Origin: Bemisia tabaci
Lineage: Eukaryota > Arthropoda > Insecta > Hemiptera > Aleyrodidae
Direction: 5' to 3'
DNA: 64,000 bases
Assembly: GCF_918797505.1 (NCBI RefSeq)
Contig: NC_092793.1
Coordinates: 88,176,411 to 88,240,410, forward strand
A program made the translations under genes and the position numbers. This document shows positions 1 to 11,690 of the stretch, in pieces; position 1 is the first letter of the stretch; each line of letters begins with the position of its first letter. The notes under the pieces are model-generated. The model made no database searches and had not been told where the DNA came from. It was given only the letters and a program-made list of their open reading frames with translations.

Positions 1-188
1 CGACCGGACATTTTCGGCCTTTAAAGTCTCATATTATTAAATATAATAATAATTCATCATATTTTTTAGCATGGATAGGTTCAGGGACATCATTCCTATT
101 GATTAATTAATTTGGTTTTCAATCGTTTTGCCCTATGTCGTTCATAACCCACGGCGACACGACTATTCCTATTATCGTGAAATCACCC
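1..188. repeat. Direct repeat copy A (pair at 52527-52715)
   Basis: This segment is almost identical to 52527-52715, with a one-base length difference and a few substitutions. It starts at the window edge, so its left end is unknown. No coding frame is seen. It is AT-rich in the middle, and its right end is set by loss of similarity after the shared AATCACCC. Confidence 0.85.
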
Positions 189-357
189 AGGTACTCTAGG
201 AAAAAGTGAAGCCTGGTCATGGACCAAGAGAATAAATAAGGACCCCCAACTCCAGTTAGGGTTGACATCAGCGCTGCCTGACAAAGGGTGTAGTCAACTA
301 AGCCGACGATTGGGTCCTCCTGTTTATATTCCCATGCACCACCTATTTAGGCTTATC
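189..357. repeat. Diverged interspersed repeat remnant
   Basis: Part of this stretch (about 220-260, the 'gaccaagagaataaat' segment) recurs at 44594-44650 and, inverted, at 2560-2596. It appears to be a decayed fragment of the same repeat family. No gene is seen. Confidence 0.5.
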
Positions 358-365
358 ACTCAGTG

Positions 366-800
366 TAGAGTCCCTTTATACCCAGAGTGAAGACAACTCA
401 CTTTTGGTTGGGCTGAAAGTGGCCTAAAAAAAATCCAATTCTGATTGGTTCTCGCTAATGTAGGCCGAAACGAGTGCACCAAGATGGCGGTACCTCGAAT
501 GTGAACAAGAATAATGAAAATATCATCTAATTGTGGTTTATCAAGAGTAAATTGTCATTTCCATCGGTCCAAAATGCAAATAGATTCAGAAATTATTCAC
601 AAACCAATCTCATTTTCTTTTTAATTGATCAATTTGTTGATGTTGTTGTTTTTGTGTGACAGACATCGCAGGATTCCTGATCCTTATCCCTCAATATCGT
701 TTGTTTGGGTGCACTCGTTTCGGCTTCCATGGCCTGCCAAGGCCGGCTGCCAGTCAGCTGATAATCGAGTTGTCTTTACTCTGGGTATAAAGGGACTCTA
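366..800. mobile_element. hAT-type MITE, family 1 copy 1 (TIR TAGAGTCCCTTTATACCCAG)
   Basis: A 435-bp non-coding element with inverted ends TAGAGTCCC...GGGACTCTA. It is flanked by a perfect 8-bp target duplication ACTCAGTG (358-365 and 801-808). TAGAG-type termini and 8-bp duplications are the hAT hallmark. Copies 2 and 3 are at 16365-16801 and 36265-36708. Confidence 0.9.
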
Positions 801-997
801 ACTCAGTGCTCTTAGAAGTTTCCAGATCCTCGTATCCTCGTGGTCGCCCTGCAGTTTTGAAAAGTTTATTAGCGTGAAAAGTTTCCCATTTTTATTTCAA
901 TCTTCGTCAGTCTTCGGGTACATAAACTGTTAATAATGTGAAGTGTTTTTTCTAACCGTTTTACTCAGCGGCAACTGCTGTTGAGAAAGCCAAAGGA

Positions 998-1041
998 AGT
1001 GTGTGAGGGTGTGTGTGTGTGTGTGAGGGTGTGTGAGGGTG

Positions 1042-1081
<40 letters not shown>
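998..1081. repeat. (GT)n microsatellite
   Basis: An interrupted GT-repeat tract with GAGGGT variants, ending in an uninterrupted GT run. Reading frames through it give only His/Thr or Val/Cys repeats and are not genes. Confidence 0.95.
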
Positions 1082-1082
<1 letters not shown>

Positions 1083-1362
1083 TGTGCAGCAGGAATCAGG
1101 ATTGTACTTTTAGCCGAAGGCGCTTCTCTGTTAAGTGAAATATTTTTAGTGAGAAATAGTGTTGTACAGATAAAAATCAACTGAGTGTCACAAAATCAAA
1201 GATACCTGACTTCAAGCATTATCTTTAATTTGATTATTAGCAAGTCTCTTTGATTCTGCGTCAGAAGTTGACTGAATCATCTTTGCTCGTGTTTTAATAA
1301 GATACTTCAAATCTAAGTCTTTCGCATTGACCTCTGCAGAAGGTATGAAGGTATCTATACTA

Positions 1363-2358
1363 CATAGGCTGTCCAAAAAGTACCGAGACTGGTTCTATAA
1401 TTCAAAAACCAAGATAGCTAGAGGCTTGATCTTGGTTTCATTTAAGAGATCAACTCAATATCTATCGATTTGAGACCATAATCAAAACTTTCGGTCAAAT
1501 ATATCAAAAGTTACAACACTGTTTGTAGAAAAAATATCTGGACCCCCTACCATTTTTTATGACTATTTTCTCTTGCCGGGAACTTTCTCTAAATTATTGA
1601 TGATCAGTGCACGGTTCTTTTGCAACTAATCATGGCAAAACCTAATTGATTTGGAAACACTGTCAAGCCGTCGTCGTCCGACTACGGATATAAGAGTTCA
1701 AAATTCCACGGGGAAAGAATGAACCATCGGTCAGCCACCCCTAAAAAATCCAGGAAATTTTCGGCAGTTGCTGACCATTCACAGTGCGTGCGTGGTCTAC
1801 GCTGCAAATAGTGAGTGGTTTTGTTTCTGTGTTCGAAATTTTTAATACCACTGCTTTATCTCTTTCCATATAGGTATCAAAAATATCTAACACAGAAACA
1901 AAATCACTCACTATTTGCAGCGTAGACCACGCACGCACTGTGAATTGTCAGCAACTGCCGAAAATTTCCTGGATTTTTTAGGGGTGGCTGACCGATGGTT
2001 CATTCTTTCCCCGTGGAATTTTGAACTCTTATACCCGTAGTCGGGCGACGACGGCTTGACAGTGTTTCCAAATCAATTAGATTTCGCCATGATTAGTTGC
2101 AAAAGAACCGTGCACTGATCATCAATAATTTAGAGAGTGTTCCCGGCAAGAGAAAATAGTCATAAAAAACGGTAGGGGGTCCAGATATTTTTTCTACAAA
2201 CAGTGTTGTAACTTTTGAAATATTTGACCGAAAGTTTTGATCTTGGTCTCAATCGACAGATATTGAGTTGATCTTTTAAATAAGACCAAGATCAAGCCTC
2301 TAGCTATCTTGGTTTTTGAGTTATAGAACCAGTCTCGGTACTTTTTGGACAGCCTATG
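1363..2358. mobile_element. Palindromic mariner-like element, family A
   Basis: Two arms of about 490 bp are near-identical inverted copies around a loop near 1840-1880. The ends read CATAGGCTGTCCAAAAAGTA and are flanked by TA (1361-1362, 2359-2360), the Tc1/mariner target. No transposase is encoded. The arms differ by scattered substitutions. Confidence 0.9.
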
Positions 2359-2461
2359 TATTTCATTAGTTTGCGAAAGTAAACTGTATTAAAGTATCTA
2401 AACAAATAAATAAATCATAGATATACAAAGAACATTTCATGGAATAACATACTATAGAGGT

Positions 2462-2600
2462 ACGATCGTGGACCATTGTGGCGTTAGTTCACCGCACCCT
2501 CTGCCAGGTTCGCTGCATGCGCGCGGTAACGGTTTTTAACACAGGTTTCAAAAGGGAGTTGGGAGTCCTTATTTATTCTCTTGGTCCATGACCTGGTTTG
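2462..2600 (-). repeat. Interspersed repeat copy (pair at 44594-44731)
   Basis: This sequence is the inverted counterpart of 44594-44731: the stretch from 'gtggaccattgtggcgttag' to 'cttggtccatg' matches with scattered changes. The other copy lies beside another mariner-like palindrome. No coding potential. Confidence 0.7.
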
Positions 2601-4059
2601 TGTAGGGGTGTTCAAACGAATTCTTGCCGGAACGCTATCGATATCGTCTCTTATTGAATCTGGCGGCAGTACCGACAGTGGCGATGATATCGACAACAAC
2701 CGGCCTTATCGGATTTTTGAGAGCTCGCACTCATTGCATTGTTGCCCCGCGTGTCGGTTTATCATGTGAGATGGCGTAGCTCAGGGGGGGTAGAGCGTCG
2801 CAAGTGCTAGTGCAGACGCAAGGCGTCGCAAGAGCAGATGCAGACACGCGTCGCGACTGCTGTGCAGACGATGGCGTCGCTAGAGCAGATGCAGACGCAG
2901 GGCGTCGCAAGTGCAGAGCTGACACTCGTCGCAACGGCAGTGCAGACACAAACGGGATAGACGGGAAGAATCGAAGACCAAAGAAGAACCAAAATAGTTG
3001 ATGAGATATGATGTCTATTACTGACCGCTACAAAGGGCACACAATTCGTACAGGTTTTGACTCTGGGTTGATGGGATGAGGAGCGGACAAGTGCCGCTCG
3101 ATCGCCAGTCTCTCCAAGAATCCGGTGAGACCCTGGAGCCACAGGGATGAGAAGCGGCCCACGGCCAGCTCGATCGCCTGTCCTCCAGAGAATAATCCCA
3201 GGGCCCAGCTCCGAGGAGCTCCCTAGCATAGAATAATAAAGCTAACGCCTATAGAAGGGACACTCGCGTAAGCGGCCGTTGTGACTCTCGCCTGCTGTGT
3301 CCAGGTTTGGTTAGGTCTCGTTGCCCTATACTTTTCTGAACCCGCCAGCTCTTTGCAAGGTTGTCAAATGTAATAGTAGGGCCCAGCTAATTGCAGGGTT
3401 GCCAAATGTAATCAGTGGTGCCGAAGGAGAGTCTAATGTTTTGCAAGTGTAAAAGTCACTGCCACAGAGTAAAAGAGTTTAAGTATCAAAATTTATGTAA
3501 CGAAAACGATTTCCACAGCCTCGTCGTGCTCATGCTGGCCAGATGACTGATAAAATCACATGTGATCAGCTACAGTTAAGGCCTAGATACACACGGCGAT
3601 TAATCGCCGCGATTGGGTTGGTTCGGGTCGCATCGCTCAACGCAATACAATCAACAGAGGCCGTCAGTGCGATCACGTATACACCTAGCGATTAATCGCC
3701 GCGATCAGCGCTGATTGTTTATGTTATTACAACCTTTCCTGACTTCCCTTACTTCTGCAGCATATGGTATCTCTGATATTCTTAATTTTCTTCCTGAGAG
3801 CAATAGAAATTGCTACATCTTTACAAAAATGAAAAATTATAAAAAGAAATTTCATGAGGAAATTTCCAGAAATTTCATATAACACTCAGAATGCAGGATT
3901 AAACCCTAGAAACTTATGAATCTCCTTAATTCCCTTTATACACACGTGGTAAACTGTGAAAGGGAACACGGAAAAAAAAGATTTCCTGAATTTAAGTAAA
4001 CGCGTCTACTTGGATTTTTTACTTATTTCAAAGCGGGTTTGACTTGGAAGAAACCAACG

Positions 4060-4970
4060 GTTTTCTTCATGTAAGACAACATGATTCGCTTAAGACAAGC
4101 GAATCGTGTTTTCTTAAATAAAATAAACGTTGTTTTAAAATAAGCCAACTTTTGCTTGAATGAAGAAACCAGTTTCTTTAAAATTAGTAAACGGGGTGAA
4201 CGCCTTCTGAGTCCGGCCGTTGCCTCTTTTTAAGTCAACAGCATGCTTGGTAGAAGAAAATACGTTGTGTCGAAAGAAGAAACCGGTTTCCTCAAAATTA
4301 GTAAACGGGGCTAACTCCTTTCGAGGCGACCGGATGCAATTAGCAATACGCCCGTTGATTTTTTACAATTCAACAGTTTGCTTGGTACAGTGAAACACGT
4401 TGCGTTTAAAGAAGAAACCGGTTTCCTCAAAATTAGTAAACGGGGCGAACGCCCTCAGCGGGGGAGGATGCAATAAGCCAGACGCTGTTGCCTTCTTTTA
4501 ACCCAACAGCTTGCTTGGTAGAAGAAAACACGTTGTGTCGAAAGAGGAAAACGGTTTCCTCAGAATTAGTAAACGGGGCGAACGCCCTCAGCGGGGGAGG
4601 ATGCAATAAGCCAGACGCTGTTGCCTTCTTTTAACCCAACAGCTTGCTTGGTAGAAGAAAACACGTTGTGTCGAAAGAGGAAAACGGTTTCCTTAGAATT
4701 AGTAAACGGGGCGAACGCCCTCAGCGGGGGAGGATGCAATAAGCCGGACGCTGTTGCCTTTTAATAACCCAACAGCTTGTTTGATGAAAGAAAACACGGT
4801 ACGTCAGAAGAAGAAACCAGTTACCTTAAAAGTAGTAAACGGAGTGAGTCCCTTCCGCGGGGAACGGATGCGGCATGGGACATGTGCGGTTGCCTACTTT
4901 CAATATAACATTTTACTTCGAGGAAGAAACCAGTTTCCTTAAAATTAGTAAACCGGATGGTGACGCCTCC
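4060..4970. repeat. Minisatellite, about 133-bp unit, about 7 copies
   Basis: Units carry 'ttagtaaacgggg', with starts at about 4192, 4306, 4441, 4574, 4707, 4840 and 4953. The spacing is 114, 135, 133, 133, 133 and 113. The central three are nearly identical, which points to recent expansion. Diverged, inverted relatives lie at 11210-11680. No protein is encoded. Confidence 0.85.
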
Positions 4971-6669
4971 TATGAGAATGATACATGCAATTGCTGCCAG
5001 ATGCCGTTAGCATCTGCTTAAACCAGCACCATTTATGACGGAATAAAAGGAGACGGAAGTTAAAAAATCAAGATGCCCATTATATTTGTCTACAAAATAA
5101 TTGTTCTTTAGGGAGAAATTCATTTAATGTGTCCTTTGAGAAATCACTCATATGCTCGGCGTCGACAAAAAATTAAATAAATAAAGAAGTAAAGAAGGAG
5201 AGGAAGAGGAAATATTTGCGTTGTTTTAAATAGATCGGCACCGTGCATTTGAAGTTTTAATTTTTATTTTTAAATGAAGGGGGCCTCATAAAGAGGACTT
5301 AAATACTTAAGTAGATTGAAGCCGGGAGTTTTTTGCATTGCCTCAGTTCAGTTTCATCGGAAAATGTATTTCCTCACACTAAAAAATCGCAATTTTTTTT
5401 ACTTATTTTCTTCCTTACTTTTCCTGTCCTGATGAATGAAAGATCCCTCGCAGATAGAATTAAAAAGGGTCAAATAAAATGCATGCTTATGCTAAGGGCC
5501 GAGGAAGAAATTAAAAAATGTGGAGAGAATCATACTTTTCAGCATGTCACCCACCAAGTTGACAGATGAAGATAATCGAATAACTCTGCTGCTATGTAGT
5601 GTTTACACTGTTCAATATCGATTTTCCGGGTCCCTTTGATTTATGAACGCAACGATGGAGTGGATCGAAAACAAAATACAGTTTTTTCTGTATTTTCGAA
5701 AGGAATTTGCGAGTGCAAAATTGTTGATATTTAAAACTTTGATTCATTTGTGTCCGGGGAAATTTTGGGTCGAAGGGCCCGTCGGGACCGATCTTTCCGC
5801 CCCCCCCCCTCCCTCCACAGTCTTGTACGGATACTCATAAGAGCTCAACATTTTTTACCGTAATTGAAGCATTTGACCCTTTTTACCTTGTTTCCCTGCA
5901 AAATAGGGTGGATCCAGCACTTCTTTACCACCTTCCTATCAACTTTAGAGAGTGTAACGAAAATGAAGTGCAGCTATACAATAAAATATTAGAACGTCAC
6001 GCGTGTGATTATGTAAACTGAGTAAAATATAAGAGTAATCGAAGATTGAACTTTTTTTATGAATAAATTGTGACTGTCCACGGAAAAAGATGCCTTAATC
6101 CAGAAAATCTCAAAGCTTATTTTTCAAATCTTATTTTTTAAAGTAAGGAATTAGAACTATTAATGTTTCTTTTACAGTGCTCACATTCTTCCTTTTCCGC
6201 CCGATGTGAATTAATTAGAACTATTGAATAGAACTATTAATATTCTAATTGAAATAGAAAAGTCTAATAAATGGTCCAGAAATAGTCTTGAATATTATAA
6301 TCGAATTGAATAGAACTAGTAATATTTAAAAAATGTAACAATCTCAGTCATCAAAAATAAAAATTTATTGTGTTACAAACATTTTCGAAGAGTTTCATTC
6401 TTTATTCTTATTTTTTTAAAGTCGGCGATTCTTCAAGAAAAAATGAAGAGAGAAAATTTTAAAAAAGGCGCATTGCTTTAAATTCTTTTTAAAGAGATTA
6501 AAAATTAATATAAGATGGGAAAGAAACAAAAATAAACGTAAAAAAAGTGACAACAGTAACACGCGTATTTCTTTTTTGCTCCAAATTCATCTTTTCGGGT
6601 TCAAAAAATTTTAACCCATCAGGTCTCACGCATATTCACTATCACAATAATGGTGAGAGCCTAAGTCAA
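4971..6669. other. AT-rich interior, no gene recognised
   Basis: Short open frames occur here, but none resembles a known family or shows a coding pattern. A poly-C tract sits near 5801-5812. The stretch looks like decayed non-coding interior of the surrounding transposon. Confidence 0.5.
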
Positions 6670-7636
6670 TCTATAACTATAAAGGAGAGGCCCCAATTTT
6701 GTACCCAATGTTTCAGCGACTTCCCGAAGGCGGATTTCCTTGAAACTTTGTACGCATGTGCGGTTCGTGCTGAAGGGGTGCAATTCGTCGTCCGATTTTC
6801 GAAATTTTGATTCTAAGGGTTGAAAACACGCTAAAAAAGGGTGACCCGTGTGTTAGAGCGGTGTTCCGCGATCGATCGTCGTCGTCTGGTCGTCGTGGTT
6901 TCCCTTCTTTTATTGCGTCTCGATCAGCTGTTTTTTCTGTCTAATTTTGGAGATTCCGAACCGGAGCAGTGTTGCCGAAATCACGAAATTTGTAGTTTCA
7001 CGTTATATTTTCATATGTGTTAAGAATGTTCTGCGTTCATTCTTGAAAGTTGATGTAATTAGAGGGAAAGGGGAGGGAGATTTAATGCATATTCATTTTT
7101 TAAATAAAGATGACCAAAGAAAGGAAAGAAAAAAAACTCAAAGCAAAGACACACTATTTCTTAAAGTTACCATGGATTTTTTAAAAGAAGATTCTCATTC
7201 TGTGAAATGGTTCGTTTGCAAGATGAACGTGATTTTCACCATATATAATTCCGTAAGCCTTTTCTTTGCGTCAAAATTCAGCGCGAACCGCCGGGCCGAT
7301 CCGTGCGCGGGTGGTACCGGCTCGACCGTCCCGGTCCCCCGACGGCGGGAAAAAAATAGAGATCGGCCGGCGTGCCTGGCCCCCCTCGCCCCCTCGGGAA
7401 AAACGGTTATCCCGTTCGTCCCGCTAGGAGATGCGCGGTTTTTCGTTTTCCCCGTGCTGTTCGTTCTCGGTCAGCTGATGACTCGGCTGCCCGAGGCGTT
7501 CGTTATCATGGACATTCGTCGTTTATGAAGAATTCCGATTTTTTGGTACAGTGCGCGTCGTCTTTTGAATTTTGTTGTCGTGTATGGAGAATCCCGAATT
7601 TTTAGTAAAGTGCGCGTCTTCGTTTTAATATTGGGA

Positions 7637-8116
7637 ATGGATCGGAGTCGAAAGCGTGGGCGTCCGGCGAAGCGTGGCAATGTTTCTCGCAATTTATCCG
7701 CGCGACGCAAAGTGCGGCATGATGGCTATCTCAGTGAGATGGATAATGTACGACGTAGGGGTGAACAGGGAAATAACCTCAATTCATTTCGGCAGAGCAC
7801 TGATAATTTTATCGAAAATGATTATCCGGAAAATAATTTCGGACTTTTAAATGTGAAGTGCCATGTATTGTGATGCCTTGAATTTCAAAAAAGAGGAGGT
7901 GAACGGCCATTTTAACAGATGTTGTCATAATGGTCTTCTCAGAATTGCCGAGCCTGGAATCAATGACCAACTCGCAACCTGTTCTCCAAACCCATTTTCA
8001 TGACAAACATTTTGAGGTACAACAATTGTATGGCTTTTGCATCTCTGTCTGCTTCCAAAGCGCATATCTCCGGAGTTAGTCCATACTATTTCAAAATACA
8101 AGGTCAAATTTACAGG
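7637..8116 (+). pseudogene. Helitron RepHel, N-terminal fragment (broken)
   Basis: Rolling-circle Rep/helicase of Helitrons replicates and moves the element. The frame opens at ATG 7637 with a basic start (MDRSRKRGRPAKRG). After a frame change near 7868 it runs into a CxA...CCHNG zinc-binding-like segment. After another change near 7990 it reaches RYNNCMAFASLSA and a PYYFKIQGQIYR segment near 8100. These are typical of the Helitron-like N-terminal domain. At least two frame breaks and loss of everything downstream make it a pseudogene. The assignment rests on motif recognition only. Confidence 0.7.
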
Positions 8117-8283
8117 TAAGTTTAATTTATTTTGAATAATTTTCATCTTTGAATTTTCGTTTACAGGTAAGTTGAATTTATTTTGATTAATTTTCATCTT
8201 TGAATTTTCTCAAAATTTCGATTAATTTGTCTCTTAAGGAGGGGTATCGATAAGGGCCTTTTTTGGCCCCCTCCTAGAATCTA

Positions 8284-9085
8284 GAAATTTAGGGGGGTTT
8301 TCCAAGTTGACTCAATGTAGTTTACGGAAACAATCATGATTTAGCCCATAAGCCACTGGATACGTGTTAAACGGTTGCCTAAACATAGGTCTACAGGCGT
8401 ATTTTAGCGAAAATTCGTGGTTTTCTATCACTCCGAGGCTATTTTGACATCGAGCGCATCGTCTAACTAAAACGAGCTTTTGATATGTTATTAAGGAGGC
8501 TTTAGGACACATTTTAACCAGGGTTTAGTTTTAGTTAGATTATGCGCTCATGGTTGAAAAAAACGTTTTACAAAAATCGACGTTTAAGGGACATCCGCAA
8601 AAATCCTAAGGAAACACGTCTCTCAAACTGTATGCACGCTAAGTATATTATCGAGGGCAGTTATCGAGTCTTCTTAGACTCTTACAAGGAGATTTCCTTA
8701 AATTGTGTCCAAAAAAAAATAGAATTTTCCATACAAACAGCTATGAAGATAACGGATTTTGGAGTAGTGGAGGCATATTTTCACTAATAGCATAACATCA
8801 ACTTAAATCTGGAAATTTATGCGGGTTTTCCGAGTTGACTCATTATAGTTTACGGAAATAATCATTATTTAGCCCATAGGCCACTTGATACCTGTTAAAC
8901 GGTTGCCTAAACATAGGTCTGCAGGCGTATTTTAGCGAAAATTCGTGGTTCTCTATTAATCCGAGGCTTTTTTGACACCGAGCTCATCGTCTAACTAAAA
9001 CGAGCTTTTGATATGTTATCAAGAAAGCTTTAGGGCACATTTTAACCCTGGTTTGGTTTTAGTTAGATGATGCGCTCATAGTAAA
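8284..9085. repeat. Direct duplication inside the Helitron
   Basis: Two copies of about 265 bp (roughly 8290-8550 and 8822-9082) share the 'agtttacggaaa'...'tttagttagat' segment and are separated by about 270 bp. Each copy holds a short inverted motif around 'tctaactaaaac'. The duplication replaces the expected Rep catalytic and N-terminal helicase region. Confidence 0.75.
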
Positions 9086-9109
9086 AATTTTTTTGAAAAA
9101 AAAAAAAAA

Positions 9110-9601
9110 ATGCAGAAAAATGCAGTTCAGTATCCTGTTGAATTTTTAAACACTTTAAATCCTGCTGGTTGTCCTCCACATACATTGCATTTAAAGGTTG
9201 GTGTACCCATTATGCTTTTAAGAAATCTAAAACCTCCTAAATTGTGCAATGGTACCAGATTAATTATTATTGCTTTACATAAGTACTTAATTGAAGCAAA
9301 AATAATTACAGACCCAAATGAAGGAGAAACAGTATTCATTCCCAAAATTCCTATAATTCCATCAAACTTGCCGTTCCAATTTAAGCGTTTTCAATTCCCT
9401 GTGAAACTTTGTTTTGCGATCAGCATAAATAAATCACAAGGTCTAGCGTTAAAAACAGTTGGTGTAGATCTAAGGCATGATTGCTTTTCACATGGACAGG
9501 TATACGTAGCTTTTTCAAGAGTTAGTTCTCCAGAAAATCTGTTTGTTCTGCAACCAACTTGTAAAACCAAAAATATTGTTTATAAAAAAGTTTTATGTTA
9601 A
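9110..9601 (+). pseudogene. Helitron helicase, C-terminal fragment
   Basis: A 163-codon open frame matching the C-terminal part of PIF1-type helicases of Helitrons. It has the [10 protein letters not shown] segment, then [19 protein letters not shown] (motif V region), then [13 protein letters not shown] (motif VI with the arginine finger). Walker A/B and the HUH nuclease are missing upstream, so it is a remnant. It lies 1.3 kb before the Helitron 3' end on the same strand. The ATG is only the first Met after a poly-A tract. Confidence 0.85.
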
Positions 9602-9699
9602 TTTAATGCAAACAAACTTTCACAGAGAATTGAAAACGCTTCAAAGCTTCAACAGTTATGAACAACAATAATGAGTTGATTGAATTTTTTTCATGTTGT

Positions 9700-10240
9700 T
9701 TTAAAATCATTGCATAATCAAGATTTAGTAGAGATTTTCTTGGGACGTTGTAACGATTTTTTGCGATAAAATCATGATTTTGTCATGATACAATCATGAT
9801 TTTTTTAGAAACTATTTTTTGCTCCTCGAATGATTCTGTTCGAGTTTCTGGAGCTTTTTTTCCTTCTTGATAATTTTTAGTAATTGCACATCAATTAGTT
9901 GGGCATCTGTAGATTTGTTACTTGTGTTACATTTTTTTAAAAAAGTATCATTTAAAAAAAAAAATTCGAAATAATCCACAACCATATCCTGCAGGTCGCA
10001 TAATGCTTGCGTGGTTTCAAACATGATGGTAAAAAAGTAGAAATGAAAAATGATTTAATCAGGATCTTACCAACGTTCAATCATGATTATTTGCGCCTTC
10101 AATAACCGACTATGCAACGTGTTTAACAGGTAAAAATCATGATTTAATCATGATTGACCTTTTGAAGGCACAAAAAAAAAATCGTGATTCAATCATGATT
10201 TTCCTCAAAATTTCGTCAATCGCTGATTAAAGCTTGATGT
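9700..10240. repeat. AATCATGATT-rich repeat cluster
   Basis: At least eight copies of the palindrome AATCATGATT or near variants occur in the Helitron 3' region, some overlapping head to tail. There is no gene. These could be subterminal binding repeats or a decayed foldback insertion. Confidence 0.6.
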
Positions 10241-10936
10241 ATCAATGATTTTTCAGTGATTTTTGCTACCTTAATATTCAAATTATTTTATTTCTTTCTG
10301 TAATGTTTTTCATAATATGTATATTTTTCTGTTACAGGATTAATAAATACCAGAGCTACAAACAAATATAAACAATACAAGAGATTACCAAAATTTTTAA
10401 TATTTATTATTTATAATGTTAAATAATTCTTTTGTTGGATTTGTCATTTACTTTTTTAGGTCTAGCGCAAGATCTCAAAATGTCTGTCACACTCATGATT
10501 TTATATTTTTTAAGTTTATTCTTTTGTATGATTTTTCATTTAATGTTTTTAGTGTAGAGCAACATCTCAAAATTTGCCTTTTTTATTTATTGAAATTAAT
10601 AAATACATCTTCTTACAACAGTTATTTATTTTTTATTTTCAAGACTGCTGGGTCTATAAATTACTACCATATTTACAAAATTGATACTCGCAAACATGTT
10701 TTTTGTTTTTGCTGATGGGTACAACAACAGCCCCCATATGTAAAAATATTTTGTAGCTTCTGAATAATTATATTGAAAAATATAAATATGGGCATAATAG
10801 GTATAGTAAAATATATTAATACAAAAATATTGTTATAACATGGTGTAATTTCATTAATGACGGTTTATCACCGTGCGAAGCACGGGTTGGTTGCTAGTGA
10901 CTTATATAGTGTAAATTCGGCCGACGTAGACATAAG

Positions 10937-11011
10937 CCCCGATGGCTAAGTAGGTAGGGTGTTAGGTTCGTAAACTGTAGGTCCCAGGTTCGAATCCCGA
11001 TAGGTAGGCCA
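10937..11011 (+). other. tRNA-like SINE head
   Basis: The sequence has an A-box-like TGGCTAAGTAGG and a clear B-box GGTTCGAATCC with tRNA-like spacing. It starts 40 bp after the Helitron end and is followed by non-tRNA body and a short T/A-rich stretch. The acceptor stem does not close well, so this is a tRNA-derived SINE or pseudogene rather than a tRNA gene. Confidence 0.55.
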
Positions 11012-11209
11012 AAATTTGCAAGTCGGTACTTGCCATGTCGAGTCTTCGATACTTGCAGATATACAATTGAAATTTTTTTTCATCAAAAATTCGATAAATT
11101 AAACCATTTTTTGCTATTATTGATCAATAAAAATACATATGATATGGGTGCAGTGTGCATACCAGCAGTGACTATTTACTAAATTTAAAACAACAATTGG
11201 CTAGAAATA

Positions 11210-11690
11210 AGTAAACACGCCTGAGAGTTAGGCAACATCCATTCATGCCGGGCGTCCCCGTTTACTAATTCTAAGACAACAGTTGGTTTCAATACAATAA
11301 ACGCGCATTCCCGTCCAACACGCCGTTTACTAATTTTAAACAAACCATTAACTTGAAGCCAGTAAATGCACGTGGGAGTTACGCAACTGTTTCCTATTTC
11401 TAAGTAAACAGTTTACCTAGATCAATACGACGGATACTCACTTCAAACCAACGATAATTTCTTAAATTTAGGAAATATTTTCACGGCATGGAATGTTTCC
11501 TTTTTTTAAGTAAACACTTTCTTCTTTTAAGGGGACGTGGAGCGTTGGATTGAGAAAACGCTATTTCTTGATCCAAGGTAACTCCGTTGTCTTAGTTCAA
11601 ACCTCCGTTTCTTGTCGATACTTTTTAAGTATCCAGTTTACTTGGTCTAAGACGGCTCTGCCTTGTATTTAGGAAACATTTTTTTCAGTG
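11210..11690 (-). repeat. Diverged inverted relatives of the 133-bp minisatellite
   Basis: Several blocks read 'cccgtttactaattcta', the reverse of the 'ttagtaaacggg' motif in the 4.1-5.0 kb array, with spacing and divergence greater than there. The two arrays lie in opposite orientation near the two ends of the 8.9-kb element. Confidence 0.6.

Larger units (their letters stand above)
6670..10897 (+). mobile_element. Decayed Helitron, 3' end defined
   Basis: The 3' end has the Helitron signature: a GC-rich hairpin (CCGTGC-GAA-GCACGG, 10871-10885), then CTAG at 10894-10897 followed by T. Rep and helicase fragments lie inside on the same strand. The 5' end is placed at TCTATAACTA (6670), preceded by A, because Helitrons begin with TC and insert between A and T. 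That 5' choice is an inference. The middle of the RepHel gene is gone, so it cannot be autonomous. Confidence 0.7.

Noticed and set aside
981..1184. Val/Cys-rich and His/Thr-rich frames across the GT tract
   Set aside because: Translations of a microsatellite, with no domain or coding pattern.
6947..7528. 193-codon frame
   Set aside because: Composition changes abruptly half-way, no motif is visible, and it precedes the Helitron Rep start; judged chance.
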